From: CAZMJG01 sp964576365
Lineage (GTDB): Bacteria; Patescibacteriota; Microgenomatia; UBA1406; GWC2-37-13
NCBI GenBank assembly: GCA_964576365.1
Contig: CAZNUT010000027.1
Coordinates: 1 to 19,432, forward strand
Direction of reading: 5' to 3'
DNA: 19,432 bases
The translations under genes and the position numbers were made by a program. Positions 12,589 to 19,432 of this stretch are shown here, in pieces (position 1 is the stretch's first letter; each line of letters starts with the position of its first letter). The notes under the pieces were generated by a model. It saw nothing but the letters and a program-made list of their open reading frames with translations. It was not told the origin of the DNA and ran no database searches.

Positions 12589-15000
12589 TTATAAATTTGG
12601 AAAGCTATATATTTCCTGTATATCGGTAGCCCGTGGACGCATATAACAACCACCAGATGAGGAGTCAATTACCTTGTTGCTCTCAAGTTGCATTCTCACG
12701 AAGATACTGTTGTTGACATCAATAGAGGAAGGTGATTGCTGAAAAGATGGCGCAAAAACATCACTTTGTTTTCGAGGGTTCTGTTTTGCGCTTTGTTCCC
12801 GTTTCGCCACAAAGTCAGGAGGGCGCAATTTGACAGATGAAGGAATGAATACACCGACCAGAGGCTCACCTGTAACTAATGGGCGAAGAGTGGCAGTCAT
12901 GCCAGAGGTTGTGTTGGATTTATAGTTTAAAAGAGTTGCGTATATTTCTGTCTGTATAGGTGCAGAAGTACAATTGTATTTATTGATCTCTGAAAGAGTA
13001 GGGTTGTTTGTATTTTCAAACTGAATCAGCTCTTTATTTTTTTCTTTGTATTTTGTGTCGATTTGATCTGCTGAAGGTACAAATACACGATTAAGGTCTT
13101 CTGGGCTGAATGTTTTTAAATTTACATTCAAAAAAGGATAGCGGAATTCATAAAGAAGTTTATTTTCTTCCTCTGCAAGCGAAATTTGATTTTGTATCTG
13201 ATATGAACGTATTTGTTGATATAGTTCATTGATTGTATCAAAGTAGAGATATTCTTGAGTTGCTAACAACTCGTATGCAGCGCGCTCACGGCGATTATAA
13301 AAAACCATTTTGCGTATATTTTGAAGACTTCTTGGAATAATGCGTTTTGAGATTTTTTCATCTTTCCATCCAGTTGCCGTAGTGAGCTCATATATAAGTG
13401 TTGTTTGATATTGCCATTGGTTGTCGTCGATATCTGTATCAAATTGTTTTCCTATTTTCCAGCCGTTTGTGAGAAGCCATTCATCAGGGGCATAATAGAG
13501 GTATAGGCGGTTGCGTTTCTCTACAAGCGTGATGAGTGCGAGTTTGAGTCCAGCCAGTTGATACTCTTCAATATCAGTGAGTTCGGATTTCAGAGTCAGA
13601 GTGTTTATTTCATTTTCCATTTTTTTGAGCATTTGAGTTTTTTCATTTTGAACATCTTCAGACAACTGTGACAGGTAGAAATAATCGGTATACAGATGAT
13701 GTCCTGGGCTTCCTGCCATCACTTTTTTATCAATATTGATGATGTTTATTCCACACCATACTCCCAGAGAAATGATCCAAATCGTGAGCAAAAGTTTCGA
13801 TTCACGTAGTGTTTTTCTTGAAGCAAAAATACCAAGCGCAGATAAAAAACCTGCCAGCCACAGCAAAAATAAACCTCCGACTATGCGTACCCGGGTCAAT
13901 CCATACGTATCAACATATAATAAATCACGTTTAAAAGCAGATGCCAGAATCAAACCCAGCTCAACGATAAGTACAAGGTTGGAAATAATCGCAAGCGTAT
14001 TCATACGATGTTCTGGTTCTTTTCTCACCCGAAGCGTGAGTATGTACGAACATATTCCGCCAATGCCTGTCGCAATCAAAAGCTCGGTAAAGCCTTTGCG
14101 GACATACTCACTAAAGCTTAAATTTAATTGAGTCAGAAGATCAGTGCTGCCAAGAAATATATATTTAAATTGAATAAAAAGAAATACTGCAAGTAGTATA
14201 GTGAGGGCGCCCACAGCCGCAGCAATATCTCTCAGTGTGATCCATTGGTTGTTGTTGTTTTCATCAGGTCGAAATGAAATCGTTGCAAAAGAAGAAGCAA
14301 TGAGTAAAATCAGAATAGTGCTTATCGTCCGGCCGGCAAGTTGTGACCGGAACTCTCGTATAACTTCAGCAAAAATAGGATCTGCTTCAGAAAGAATCCA
14401 CATAAAAATGACCAGTACTCCACACACGATGATGACTGTTTTTATCCAGGCGCCGATACGCAGTTTTTTTTCGGGATGACCAACGAAGAAAGATCGTATT
14501 ATCCGGACAGCTTGCAGTGTACCAGCTGGTAACAGAAATCCTAGAGTACGTATCACATATTCAGCAGTCCAGTGAAATGTATCAAAAAGCAGAATGATGA
14601 GAAGACCAGCAGAACATACAAATTGCACCGCAATGTCGAATGATTGCACAAAGCCATTTGCCGTCAAAACTTGCATGATGCCGCCGAGAGCGAACGGAAC
14701 GAGAAGACTTACCACGAGTAGATTCATCTTTCGCTGTAAAATGATCGCCCATGCAATAGCAAAAAATACGGTTGCAATTGCCCATCCTGTTGCCGGCAGA
14801 CGAAACTCAGAAGAGAATATATGTAAGTGCGAGTATATTCCTACATGATATCCAATCAGGGCGAGAGTGATGGCGATTCCAAAAAAGGAAGGATAAACCA
14901 GAGAAGACGACCAGTCTACCTTTTTTTTGAGTGAAAGAAAAGTGCGGCCGTACCAAACCAAAAGTCCCAGTATCAACAGTAATACTATGAAGAAGGCCAT
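12589..15000 (-). CDS. DUF4173 family polytopic membrane protein with a long soluble C-terminus
   Basis: An 803-aa protein. Residues 1-423 are strongly hydrophobic with roughly 11-13 helices and carry the DUF4173 pattern: SEADPIFAEVI (204-214), IQFKYIFLG (276-284), the SEYVRKGFTELL segment (297-308), LASAFKRDLLYVDTYGLTRVR (about 352-372), and YTDYFYLSQLSEDV (437-450) just after the last helix. The family has no known biochemistry. Residues about 450-803 form a soluble, charged domain with helical stretches (TINELYQQIRSYQIQNQI) and a Ser/Pro/Gln-rich tail, which I recognise in no family. On the minus strand TGGTATAAT lies 6 nt before the ATG, so the gene seems to have its own leaderless promoter although the GT-C gene ends only 19 bp upstream. 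TTA-, CCT- or repeat-type anomalies are absent. Confidence 0.75.
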   Translation of the reverse strand: MAFFIVLLLILGLLVWYGRTFLSLKKKVDWSSSLVYPSFFGIAITLALIGYHVGIYSHLHIFSSEFRLPATGWAIATVFFAIAWAIILQRKMNLLVVSLLVPFALGGIMQVLTANGFVQSFDIAVQFVCSAGLLIILLFDTFHWTAEYVIRTLGFLLPAGTLQAVRIIRSFFVGHPEKKLRIGAWIKTVIIVCGVLVIFMWILSEADPIFAEVIREFRSQLAGRTISTILILLIASSFATISFRPDENNNNQWITLRDIAAAVGALTILLAVFLFIQFKYIFLGSTDLLTQLNLSFSEYVRKGFTELLIATGIGGICSYILTLRVRKEPEHRMNTLAIISNLVLIVELGLILASAFKRDLLYVDTYGLTRVRIVGGLFLLWLAGFLSALGIFASRKTLRESKLLLTIWIISLGVWCGINIINIDKKVMAGSPGHHLYTDYFYLSQLSEDVQNEKTQMLKKMENEINTLTLKSELTDIEEYQLAGLKLALITLVEKRNRLYLYYAPDEWLLTNGWKIGKQFDTDIDDNQWQYQTTLIYELTTATGWKDEKISKRIIPRSLQNIRKMVFYNRRERAAYELLATQEYLYFDTINELYQQIRSYQIQNQISLAEEENKLLYEFRYPFLNVNLKTFSPEDLNRVFVPSADQIDTKYKEKNKELIQFENTNNPTLSEINKYNCTSAPIQTEIYATLLNYKSNTTSGMTATLRPLVTGEPLVGVFIPSSVKLRPPDFVAKREQSAKQNPRKQSDVFAPSFQQSPSSIDVNNSIFVRMQLESNKVIDSSSGGCYMRPRATDIQEIYSFPNL

Positions 15001-15005
15001 GCAAC

Positions 15006-15014
15006 ATTATACCA
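15006..15014 (-). promoter_or_regulatory. Extended -10 promoter giving a leaderless DUF4173 transcript
   Basis: On the minus strand TGGTATAAT is a perfect extended -10 (TGnTATAAT). Five bases separate it from ATG 15000, so initiation 6-8 nt downstream falls on the ATG itself. No good -35 is visible. The element sits in the 19-bp gap after the upstream gene's stop. Confidence 0.6.
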
Positions 15015-15019
15015 AATGG

Positions 15020-16477
15020 TCATTGAGAGATTTTTTTATACAGTGCATGAGATGTATTTTCATATTCTATTTGCCATCCAAATTCAGCACTTTTTTCTTT
15101 TAATAGCAATTCAAGAAATGTGCCTTTGTTGATAAGAATATAGTCTGTGTGATATTTATCTAGTTTTTCATTCCATCCAGGTTGTGTTTGTACGATGGCG
15201 AGAAAACGTTTATATGGGCTTATCCCTTCATGGTCAGACCATGCAGGCATCCTGCCGTCAATAAAAATGTTTGCCTGTGGTATTTGCCACACAAGAAACC
15301 CGCCGTATTCATACGCTGTAAATATATTCCCTTTCAAATGTGGATATTTTTTTACAAATTCACAGGGCAACAGTGCCATACCTTTTGTGCAGTACTGGTT
15401 CCAATTGAGATTGACTGACATCGTTTTTTTTATTGAAAAAAATGATGCAGCGATTATTATTGCGCCTATGAGTGGCAGAAATAAAAATGTATTATTGCGA
15501 ATCCATTTCAGCTCAAATCGAGGGACTAATGATGCTAACTCAAAAAATACAAACAGATAATAAATCGGTAGATTTCTTCGTGCCGTTATGGCAGCATATG
15601 CGAAAAATAGAATTGTCAAAAAAGAAAAAAGTGAGTAGTTTTTATTTCGAGCAGACAGAATAGCAAAAACTACCGCAAGAATACCGATCAGAATCTGGTG
15701 AAAAAATAGAGGCTGCGTCCATTCGGCTATCATTTCATTCAGAGGAGACTGAATGTGTCTGATAATTTCCAGATACACATTCCATCCAAAAGGATTAAGA
15801 AAAGTGGCAGCGATTGATGCTATGGCAACAACGAAGATTATGAGAATTTCCCGATCAATCGGAATATGTTTGATAACGCGATCATGTTTTTTTCTTGCAA
15901 GTAGTACGTTAATTATTTCTATACTTTTTTGACTACAGGCAAAAAAGAGCAATAAAATTCCTGTGAAAAAACCCATGTGAGTATTGACCCAAAACGCCAT
16001 CAGCAAGGGAATAAACGATAGGTATTTTGTCTTTTTTTCAAACAGGTAACTTTTTAAAATCACATAGAGCAAAAAAACAAAAAGGAGAGACAGCATCTGA
16101 GGCCGCCAACCTATCGAGATGATGGGCCACGCAAGCAAATTTACGGCAAGAAATGAAAGAGATGTGATAGCCGGGTGTTGTTTTGAGTGGGAAATAAAGA
16201 CGTATGCGATAAGCACAATTATTGTTGACTGAAGAATACTAATACCTGTAAAACCAAATACATTATAAGTCCACGCTGTAAGCGCATCTGACAAAAAGCT
16301 CGCATAATAGGCTTGATAGTCTGCAAGGTAGTACGAAAAAGTATTATTTAGACACGGATGGCGTTCTAAAAGTTCCTTGCCGCAGCGGTAGTGCCACCCG
16401 AAGTCGGTATCAAATGGTGGGACAAAATTGATCGTGGCGAAGAAAAAGAGAATGATTATCCAAATCCACTTTGACAT
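15020..16477 (-). CDS. GT-C-like polytopic membrane protein (possible glycosyltransferase)
   Basis: A 485-aa membrane protein with about 9-11 helices and a C-terminal non-membrane domain (about 352-485). The first loop after helix 1 has DTDFGWH (23-29), the position where GT-C enzymes carry an acidic metal/lipid-phosphate site. Further conserved-looking spots are WVNTHMGF (163-170), LNPFGW (227-232), and, in the C-terminal domain, GNIFTAYEYGGFLVW (383-397) with FIDGR (405-409). This layout matches a group of uncharacterised bacterial GT-C-like proteins that may transfer sugars from lipid carriers at the outer face of the membrane. Donor, acceptor and activity are inference. An extended -10 (TGCTATCTT, minus strand) just before ATG 16477 indicates a leaderless transcript. 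DUF4173 follows but has its own promoter. Confidence 0.68.
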   Translation of the reverse strand: MSKWIWIIILFFFATINFVPPFDTDFGWHYRCGKELLERHPCLNNTFSYYLADYQAYYASFLSDALTAWTYNVFGFTGISILQSTIIVLIAYVFISHSKQHPAITSLSFLAVNLLAWPIISIGWRPQMLSLLFVFLLYVILKSYLFEKKTKYLSFIPLLMAFWVNTHMGFFTGILLLFFACSQKSIEIINVLLARKKHDRVIKHIPIDREILIIFVVAIASIAATFLNPFGWNVYLEIIRHIQSPLNEMIAEWTQPLFFHQILIGILAVVFAILSARNKNYSLFSFLTILFFAYAAITARRNLPIYYLFVFFELASLVPRFELKWIRNNTFLFLPLIGAIIIAASFFSIKKTMSVNLNWNQYCTKGMALLPCEFVKKYPHLKGNIFTAYEYGGFLVWQIPQANIFIDGRMPAWSDHEGISPYKRFLAIVQTQPGWNEKLDKYHTDYILINKGTFLELLLKEKSAEFGWQIEYENTSHALYKKISQ

Positions 16478-16483
16478 GTATAT

Positions 16484-16492
16484 AAGATAGCA
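16484..16492 (-). promoter_or_regulatory. Extended -10 promoter of the GT-C-like gene
   Basis: TGCTATCTT on the minus strand fits TGnTAnnnT with four of six hexamer matches. Its last base lies 7 nt from ATG 16477, so transcription should start on the ATG. No -35 is evident. Confidence 0.4.
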
Positions 16493-16501
16493 TGAAGAAG
16501 T

Positions 16502-16555
16502 TAATTACCAAGTAACAGTTATTAATTTCCAAATAACAATTACCAATTTCCAATA
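16502..16555. repeat. AATTACCAA/AATTTCCAA degenerate tandem repeat
   Basis: The tract reads as imperfect units of AATTACCAAGTAACA, AATTTCCAAATAACA, AATTACC and AATTTCCAA with small substitutions. The word TAATTTCCAAG recurs at about 16712. Such low-information repeats are common in CPR intergenic DNA; the function is unknown. Confidence 0.55.
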
Positions 16556-16604
16556 TCTCTTTAAGCTACCCAGCAGTAGCATCTCAGCTCTTTGTAAATG
16601 AAAT

Positions 16605-16650
16605 CCCCTCTTCTTAAAAAGAGGGGTGTCTCGCTTAGCGGGACGGGGTG
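16605..16650. repeat. CCCCTCTT-hairpin interspersed repeat
   Basis: CCCCTCTT (16605-16612) and AAGAGGGG (16619-16626) pair perfectly across a 6-nt loop. A smaller CTCGC/GCGGG stem and a GACGGGGTG end follow. The unit resembles a family of dispersed palindromic repeats seen in Patescibacteria and other bacteria. No T-run follows on either strand that would make it a terminator. Confidence 0.5.
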
Positions 16651-16679
16651 TTTAATATGAAAAGTAATAATGACAAGTT

Positions 16680-16698
16680 CCTGCCTGCCGCAGGCAGG
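16680..16698. repeat. CCTGCCTG/CAGGCAGG palindrome
   Basis: Perfect 8-bp arms flank a 3-nt CCG loop. This GC-rich motif is typical of intergenic regions in Patescibacteria, and a truncated relative occurs near 12562 in this window. Confidence 0.6.
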
Positions 16699-16841
16699 CC
16701 CAAGTAATAAATTCTAATTTCCAAGACTAATGTTAGAGCAATAAATGGCTCCATTACAAGTTTTTTATACTCTCTTATTAGTAAAGGTCGTAACCTGTAG
16801 TACATAGCTTGGGTCTCTTGAGGACCTTAACCTAGAAATTA

Positions 16842-16850
16842 TGTTATAGT
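16842..16850 (+). promoter_or_regulatory. Extended -10 promoter giving a leaderless GTG-start transcript
   Basis: TGTTATAGT fits TGnTAnnnT with five of six hexamer matches. It ends 8 nt before the GTG at 16858, so initiation is predicted within a base of the start codon. No in-frame start exists further upstream before a stop, which supports the GTG. Confidence 0.5.
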
Positions 16851-16857
16851 AAATTTC

Positions 16858-17334
16858 GTGAAACATCATTCTCTTCATTATTCATTTATCAGCATAGCGC
16901 TGCTTATGTTTGGACTAGTATATGTACCGAGCATTACTTTTCCCCAAGTCCTAAATCAAGAAGGGAAGTTGCAAAATTGGATGACTGTCACTTTTTTATT
17001 ACTGGCGTTTTATCTAGTTGGATGCTTTTTATATATAAATAGAAAGAGCCTGAAGACAGTACAAATCATTTATGTAGCATATCTTGTTATTTTACTAACG
17101 TTTCCTGTAGTTGAGCTTGTTTTGTGGTTTGTGACATTTTTTATGAGCGTTGAAGATATACGACTTATTTTTTGGTTGCGCATATTGTTCACATTCTATT
17201 TTTCTTTTACTTTTATTCCTGCAGCTATATTTACCTCAATTTTTGAACAAAGTATAAATTGGTTTATTATGATTTTATTGTTGCCATCTGTGCTTGGCCT
17301 TTATATGTTGCGAAAATATATGAATCACTCTTGA
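16858..17334 (+). CDS. Five-helix membrane protein of unknown function
   Basis: A 158-aa very hydrophobic protein with likely helices at about 10-27, 41-60, 68-95, 103-128 and 134-150. There are short polar loops, a few charged residues and no recognised family motif. It starts at GTG. The frame is limited upstream by a stop, and an extended -10 sits directly before the GTG. The stop lies 1 bp from the convergent clpB stop, with no terminator between them, so transcripts from both strands must run into each other. It is isolated on its strand, so the context gives no functional clue. Confidence 0.7.
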   Translation: MKHHSLHYSFISIALLMFGLVYVPSITFPQVLNQEGKLQNWMTVTFLLLAFYLVGCFLYINRKSLKTVQIIYVAYLVILLTFPVVELVLWFVTFFMSVEDIRLIFWLRILFTFYFSFTFIPAAIFTSIFEQSINWFIMILLLPSVLGLYMLRKYMNHS

Positions 17335-17335
17335 G

Positions 17336-19432
17336 TTAGTTTGGCTTGGTGACTTTGATCTGTACTTTATTGCCACGATAGTCGGCGTTGATAGTGTCTC
17401 CAGATTCGATAGTACGCTCTACAATCTGCAAAGCGATTTCATCTATCAATACTTCGTTGATGATGCGTTTCAAGGGTCTGGCTCCGTACACCGGGTCAAA
17501 TCCAATTTCTTTTAGGTACGCTTTCAGTTTTGGTTCAACAACAAGATGAAGATTTTGACGTTTGAGTCTTTGACTTGCTGCTTCCAACTCTAGCTCAAGA
17601 ATCTTATTTGTCATTTCACTGTTGAGTTCGTTATACAGGATGATGCTATCTAACCGGTTGATAAATTCTGGTTTAAAAAATTCTTTTACTTTTTGCATCA
17701 CGGCTTGTTCGCGTTTTTCTTTGTCCGTTGTTGTCGCATATACTTCTGTCCCGAGATTTGATGTAAGTATAATGATCGTATTTGTAAAATGCACCACCCG
17801 TCCTTTGCCATCAGTCAATCTTCCATCATCGAGAATTTGCAAAAAGGTGTTAAAAATCTGAGGGTGTGCTTTTTCGATTTCATCAAAAAGAATGACTGAG
17901 TAAGGCTTTCTGCGTACTGCTTCGGTGAGCTGGCCACCCTCTTCATACCCTACATATCCGGGAGGTGCGCCAATAAGTCGTGCAATGGTGTGTGGTTCCT
18001 GATATTCGCTCATATCGATGCGAATCATTGCTTTTTTATCATCAAAAAGTGCAAGTGCGAGAGCGCGGGCAGTTTCGGTTTTTCCCACACCAGTGGGACC
18101 AAGCAGGAGAAAAGATCCGATGGGTCGATTTTCTTCAGCAAGTCCGGAGCGCGAGCGACGAATGGCATTTGCTATTTTATGCAGGCTTTCATCCTGTCCG
18201 ACGACCTGTTGTTTCAGTTCATTTTCAAGATGTGCGAGTTTTTCTGACTCACTTGCCATGAGGCGGGATACTGGAATATGCGTCCAGCGGGCAACTATTT
18301 GAGCAATATCTTCTTCATTTACAGATTCGCGAATCAATCGCTCGTCAGAGGGGATTTTGTTCCATTCTTTTTCAAATGTTTCTATCTGTTTTTGTTCTTT
18401 GGGGATTTGGCCATATTTGATTTCTGCAGCTTTATTCAGATCTACCTCACGCTCTGCTCGTTCGAGTTCGGCTTTGAGCTTGTCTAATTCAACCCGGCTT
18501 TTTTGGAGTTGGGAAATGAGTTTTTTTTGTTCTCCCCACTTTTGTTTTGATGAATCAAATTTTTTTTGGAGTTCTTGTCGTTCTTGTTCCAGTTGTTTTT
18601 TTCTTTCTTCAATTCCTGATTCTTTTTTCAGCGCCGCAAGTTCGATATCGAGCTGGATGATGCGCCTTCTCATCTCATCAAGATCTGGCGGCATCGACTC
18701 GACCGAAATTTTGGTCGCAGAAGCTGCTTCGTCGATGAGGTCTATAGCTTTGTCAGGCAGATACCGTTCGCTGATATAGCGGATTGAAAGCTCTACCGCT
18801 GCGATGAGCGCGTCGTCCGAGATCTTTATCCCGTGGTGTACTTCGTACTTTTCTTTGATTCCTCTCAGAATTGCCAGCGAATCTTCACGGCTAGGCTCTT
18901 CGACAAAAACCGGCTGAAAACGTCTTTCAAGCGCCTGATCTTTCTCAATGTACCGGCGATATTCACGGATCGTTGTTGCGCCGATTGCATGGATTTCCCC
19001 CCGGGCGAGTGCGGGTTTGAGCATGTTGCTTGCATCTACCGCTCCTTCTGCTGCTCCAGCTCCGACGATGGTGTGCAGCTCATCTATAAATAGTATGTAT
19101 TTTCCTTCGCTTGAGGTGATTTTTTTCAGAAGCTCCTTGAGACGTTGTTCAAATTCTCCTCTGTATGCAGCTCCGGCAAGGAGTGCTGCTAGATCGAGTG
19201 AAAGGACTTGCTTGTTTTTGAGCATATCGGGCACATCGCCTTCGATGATGCGCTGCGCGAGACCTTCAATGATTGCGGTTTTTCCGACACCTGGATCACC
19301 CAGAAGGACAGGGTTATTTTTGGTACGCCGTGAAAGGATCTGTATCACTCTTCGGATTTCTGTGTCGCGGCCGATGACGGGGTCGAGCTTGCCCTTTTTT
19401 GCTTTATCGCTAAAGTTGATGGTGTAAAGCTC
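17336..19432 (-). CDS. clpB: ATP-dependent disaggregase ClpB (5' end outside the window)
   Basis: A Hsp100 AAA+ chaperone that extracts and unfolds aggregated proteins with DnaK. About 699 residues are visible. The N-terminal domain, roughly 160 residues by comparison with 857-aa E. coli ClpB, lies beyond the right edge; the frame is open to the last base. NBD1 has GDPGVGKT, pore loop AYRGEF, Walker B ILFIDELHTIVGAGAAEGA and the ALERRFQPV arginine region. A coiled-coil middle domain of about 120 aa (EERKKQLEQERQELQKKF through AAEIKYGQIPKEQK) distinguishes ClpB from ClpA and ClpC. NBD2 has LLGPTGVGKTE, pore loop GYVGY, Walker B VILFDEIEKAHP and sensor SNLG. The C-terminal GFDPVYGARPLKR box is standard, and no IGF/IGL loop for ClpP is seen. 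The gene is convergent with the 5-TM gene. Confidence 0.96.
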   Translation of the reverse strand, partial: ELYTINFSDKAKKGKLDPVIGRDTEIRRVIQILSRRTKNNPVLLGDPGVGKTAIIEGLAQRIIEGDVPDMLKNKQVLSLDLAALLAGAAYRGEFEQRLKELLKKITSSEGKYILFIDELHTIVGAGAAEGAVDASNMLKPALARGEIHAIGATTIREYRRYIEKDQALERRFQPVFVEEPSREDSLAILRGIKEKYEVHHGIKISDDALIAAVELSIRYISERYLPDKAIDLIDEAASATKISVESMPPDLDEMRRRIIQLDIELAALKKESGIEERKKQLEQERQELQKKFDSSKQKWGEQKKLISQLQKSRVELDKLKAELERAEREVDLNKAAEIKYGQIPKEQKQIETFEKEWNKIPSDERLIRESVNEEDIAQIVARWTHIPVSRLMASESEKLAHLENELKQQVVGQDESLHKIANAIRRSRSGLAEENRPIGSFLLLGPTGVGKTETARALALALFDDKKAMIRIDMSEYQEPHTIARLIGAPPGYVGYEEGGQLTEAVRRKPYSVILFDEIEKAHPQIFNTFLQILDDGRLTDGKGRVVHFTNTIIILTSNLGTEVYATTTDKEKREQAVMQKVKEFFKPEFINRLDSIILYNELNSEMTNKILELELEAASQRLKRQNLHLVVEPKLKAYLKEIGFDPVYGARPLKRIINEVLIDEIALQIVERTIESGDTINADYRGNKVQIKVTKPN

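Larger units (their letters stand above)
16478..16857. other. Gene-free divergent region with a compound repeat island
   Basis: This 380-bp stretch lies between the divergent GT-C-like gene (-) and the 5-TM gene (+). It contains, in order: the minus-strand extended -10 (16484-16492), an AATTACCAAGTAACA/AATTTCCAAATAACA repeat tract (16502-16555), a CCCCTCTT hairpin repeat (16605-16626), a CCTGCCTG palindrome (16680-16698), a further AATTTCCAAG remnant near 16713, and the plus-strand extended -10 (16842-16850). Bases 16720-16840 show no repeat, RNA gene or ORF that I can name. Confidence 0.6.

Noticed and set aside
17336..19348. clpB taken as complete from the GTG at 19348
   Set aside because: The frame continues to the window edge with typical ClpB sequence (KGKLDPVIGRD) before it. 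The GTG encodes an internal valine of NBD1.
18948..19427. Long plus-strand frames opposite clpB (also 18018-18302 and 18357-18779)
   Set aside because: They are antisense to strongly conserved ClpB codons, and their Ser/Arg/Pro-rich translations are typical of shadow frames.
1..19432. CRISPR array, tRNA or rRNA genes, transposase, prophage or toxin-antitoxin system
   Set aside because: No regularly spaced long direct repeats, no cloverleaf-type sequences with a GTTCRA arm, and no matching protein families were seen on either strand.
1..19432. UGA recoded to glycine as in Gracilibacteria/SR1
   Set aside because: TGA is used as the stop of gap, the 5-TM gene and the 71-aa gene, with proteins ending at family-appropriate lengths, and no conserved glycine positions need in-frame TGA.

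Overview
The window looks like a contiguous piece of a small-genome Patescibacteria (Candidate Phyla Radiation) chromosome, most likely Microgenomates-like; this is inferred from gene style, not from a marker gene. Supporting signs are AT-rich intergenic islands of degenerate short repeats with CPR-type palindromes, many short single-domain proteins, several membrane proteins of unknown function, dense packing with overlapping convergent gene ends, and a compact central-carbon cluster. TGA works as an ordinary stop (for example at the end of gap), so the glycine-recoded UGA of Gracilibacteria and SR1 is excluded.

Layout. 1-143 is a gene-free edge with a probable terminator. 144-814 is a queuosine-precursor transporter (YhhQ family) split by one frameshift. 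964-2148 (-) is an MFS drug-type exporter, followed by a DUF3467 protein (2162-2425, -). A repeat-bearing divergent region (2426-2771) leads to radC (2772-3440, +). From 3432 to 5645 on the minus strand lie two membrane-anchored extracytoplasmic proteins, one with a degenerate NlpC/P60-like domain, and a ferric-reductase-like haem membrane protein. A DUF192 protein follows (5804-6241, +). 6222-11457 (-) is a glycolysis/gluconeogenesis cluster. In transcription order it holds class I FBP aldolase, GAPDH, PGK (4-nt ATGA overlap), two small membrane proteins, class II FBPase GlpX and a 71-aa protein. A HIT hydrolase is divergent from the aldolase (11559-11957, +). Then come a single-domain alkyltransferase (MGMT family, -), a large DUF4173 membrane protein (-), a GT-C-like membrane protein (-), a repeat-rich 380-bp gap, a 5-TM protein (+) and clpB (-), whose start lies outside the window.

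How the genes fit together. The aldolase/GAPDH/PGK/FBPase block supplies reversible lower glycolysis plus the FBPase step, so it can run towards sugar phosphates. The rest is stress and maintenance (RadC, MGMT, ClpB, HIT) and cell-envelope functions (MFS, GT-C, DUF4173, anchored proteins).

Regulatory style is the most distinctive aspect. None of the roughly 20 start codons I examined has a recognisable Shine-Dalgarno sequence. Several have an extended -10 element (TGnTAnnnT) whose spacing puts transcription initiation on or within a few bases of the start codon, so leaderless or near-leaderless mRNAs look common. The aldolase and HIT genes share a compact bidirectional promoter whose -35 boxes lie on the same bases. 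I saw no tRNA, rRNA, CRISPR array, transposase or prophage gene, and no convincing new defence system.
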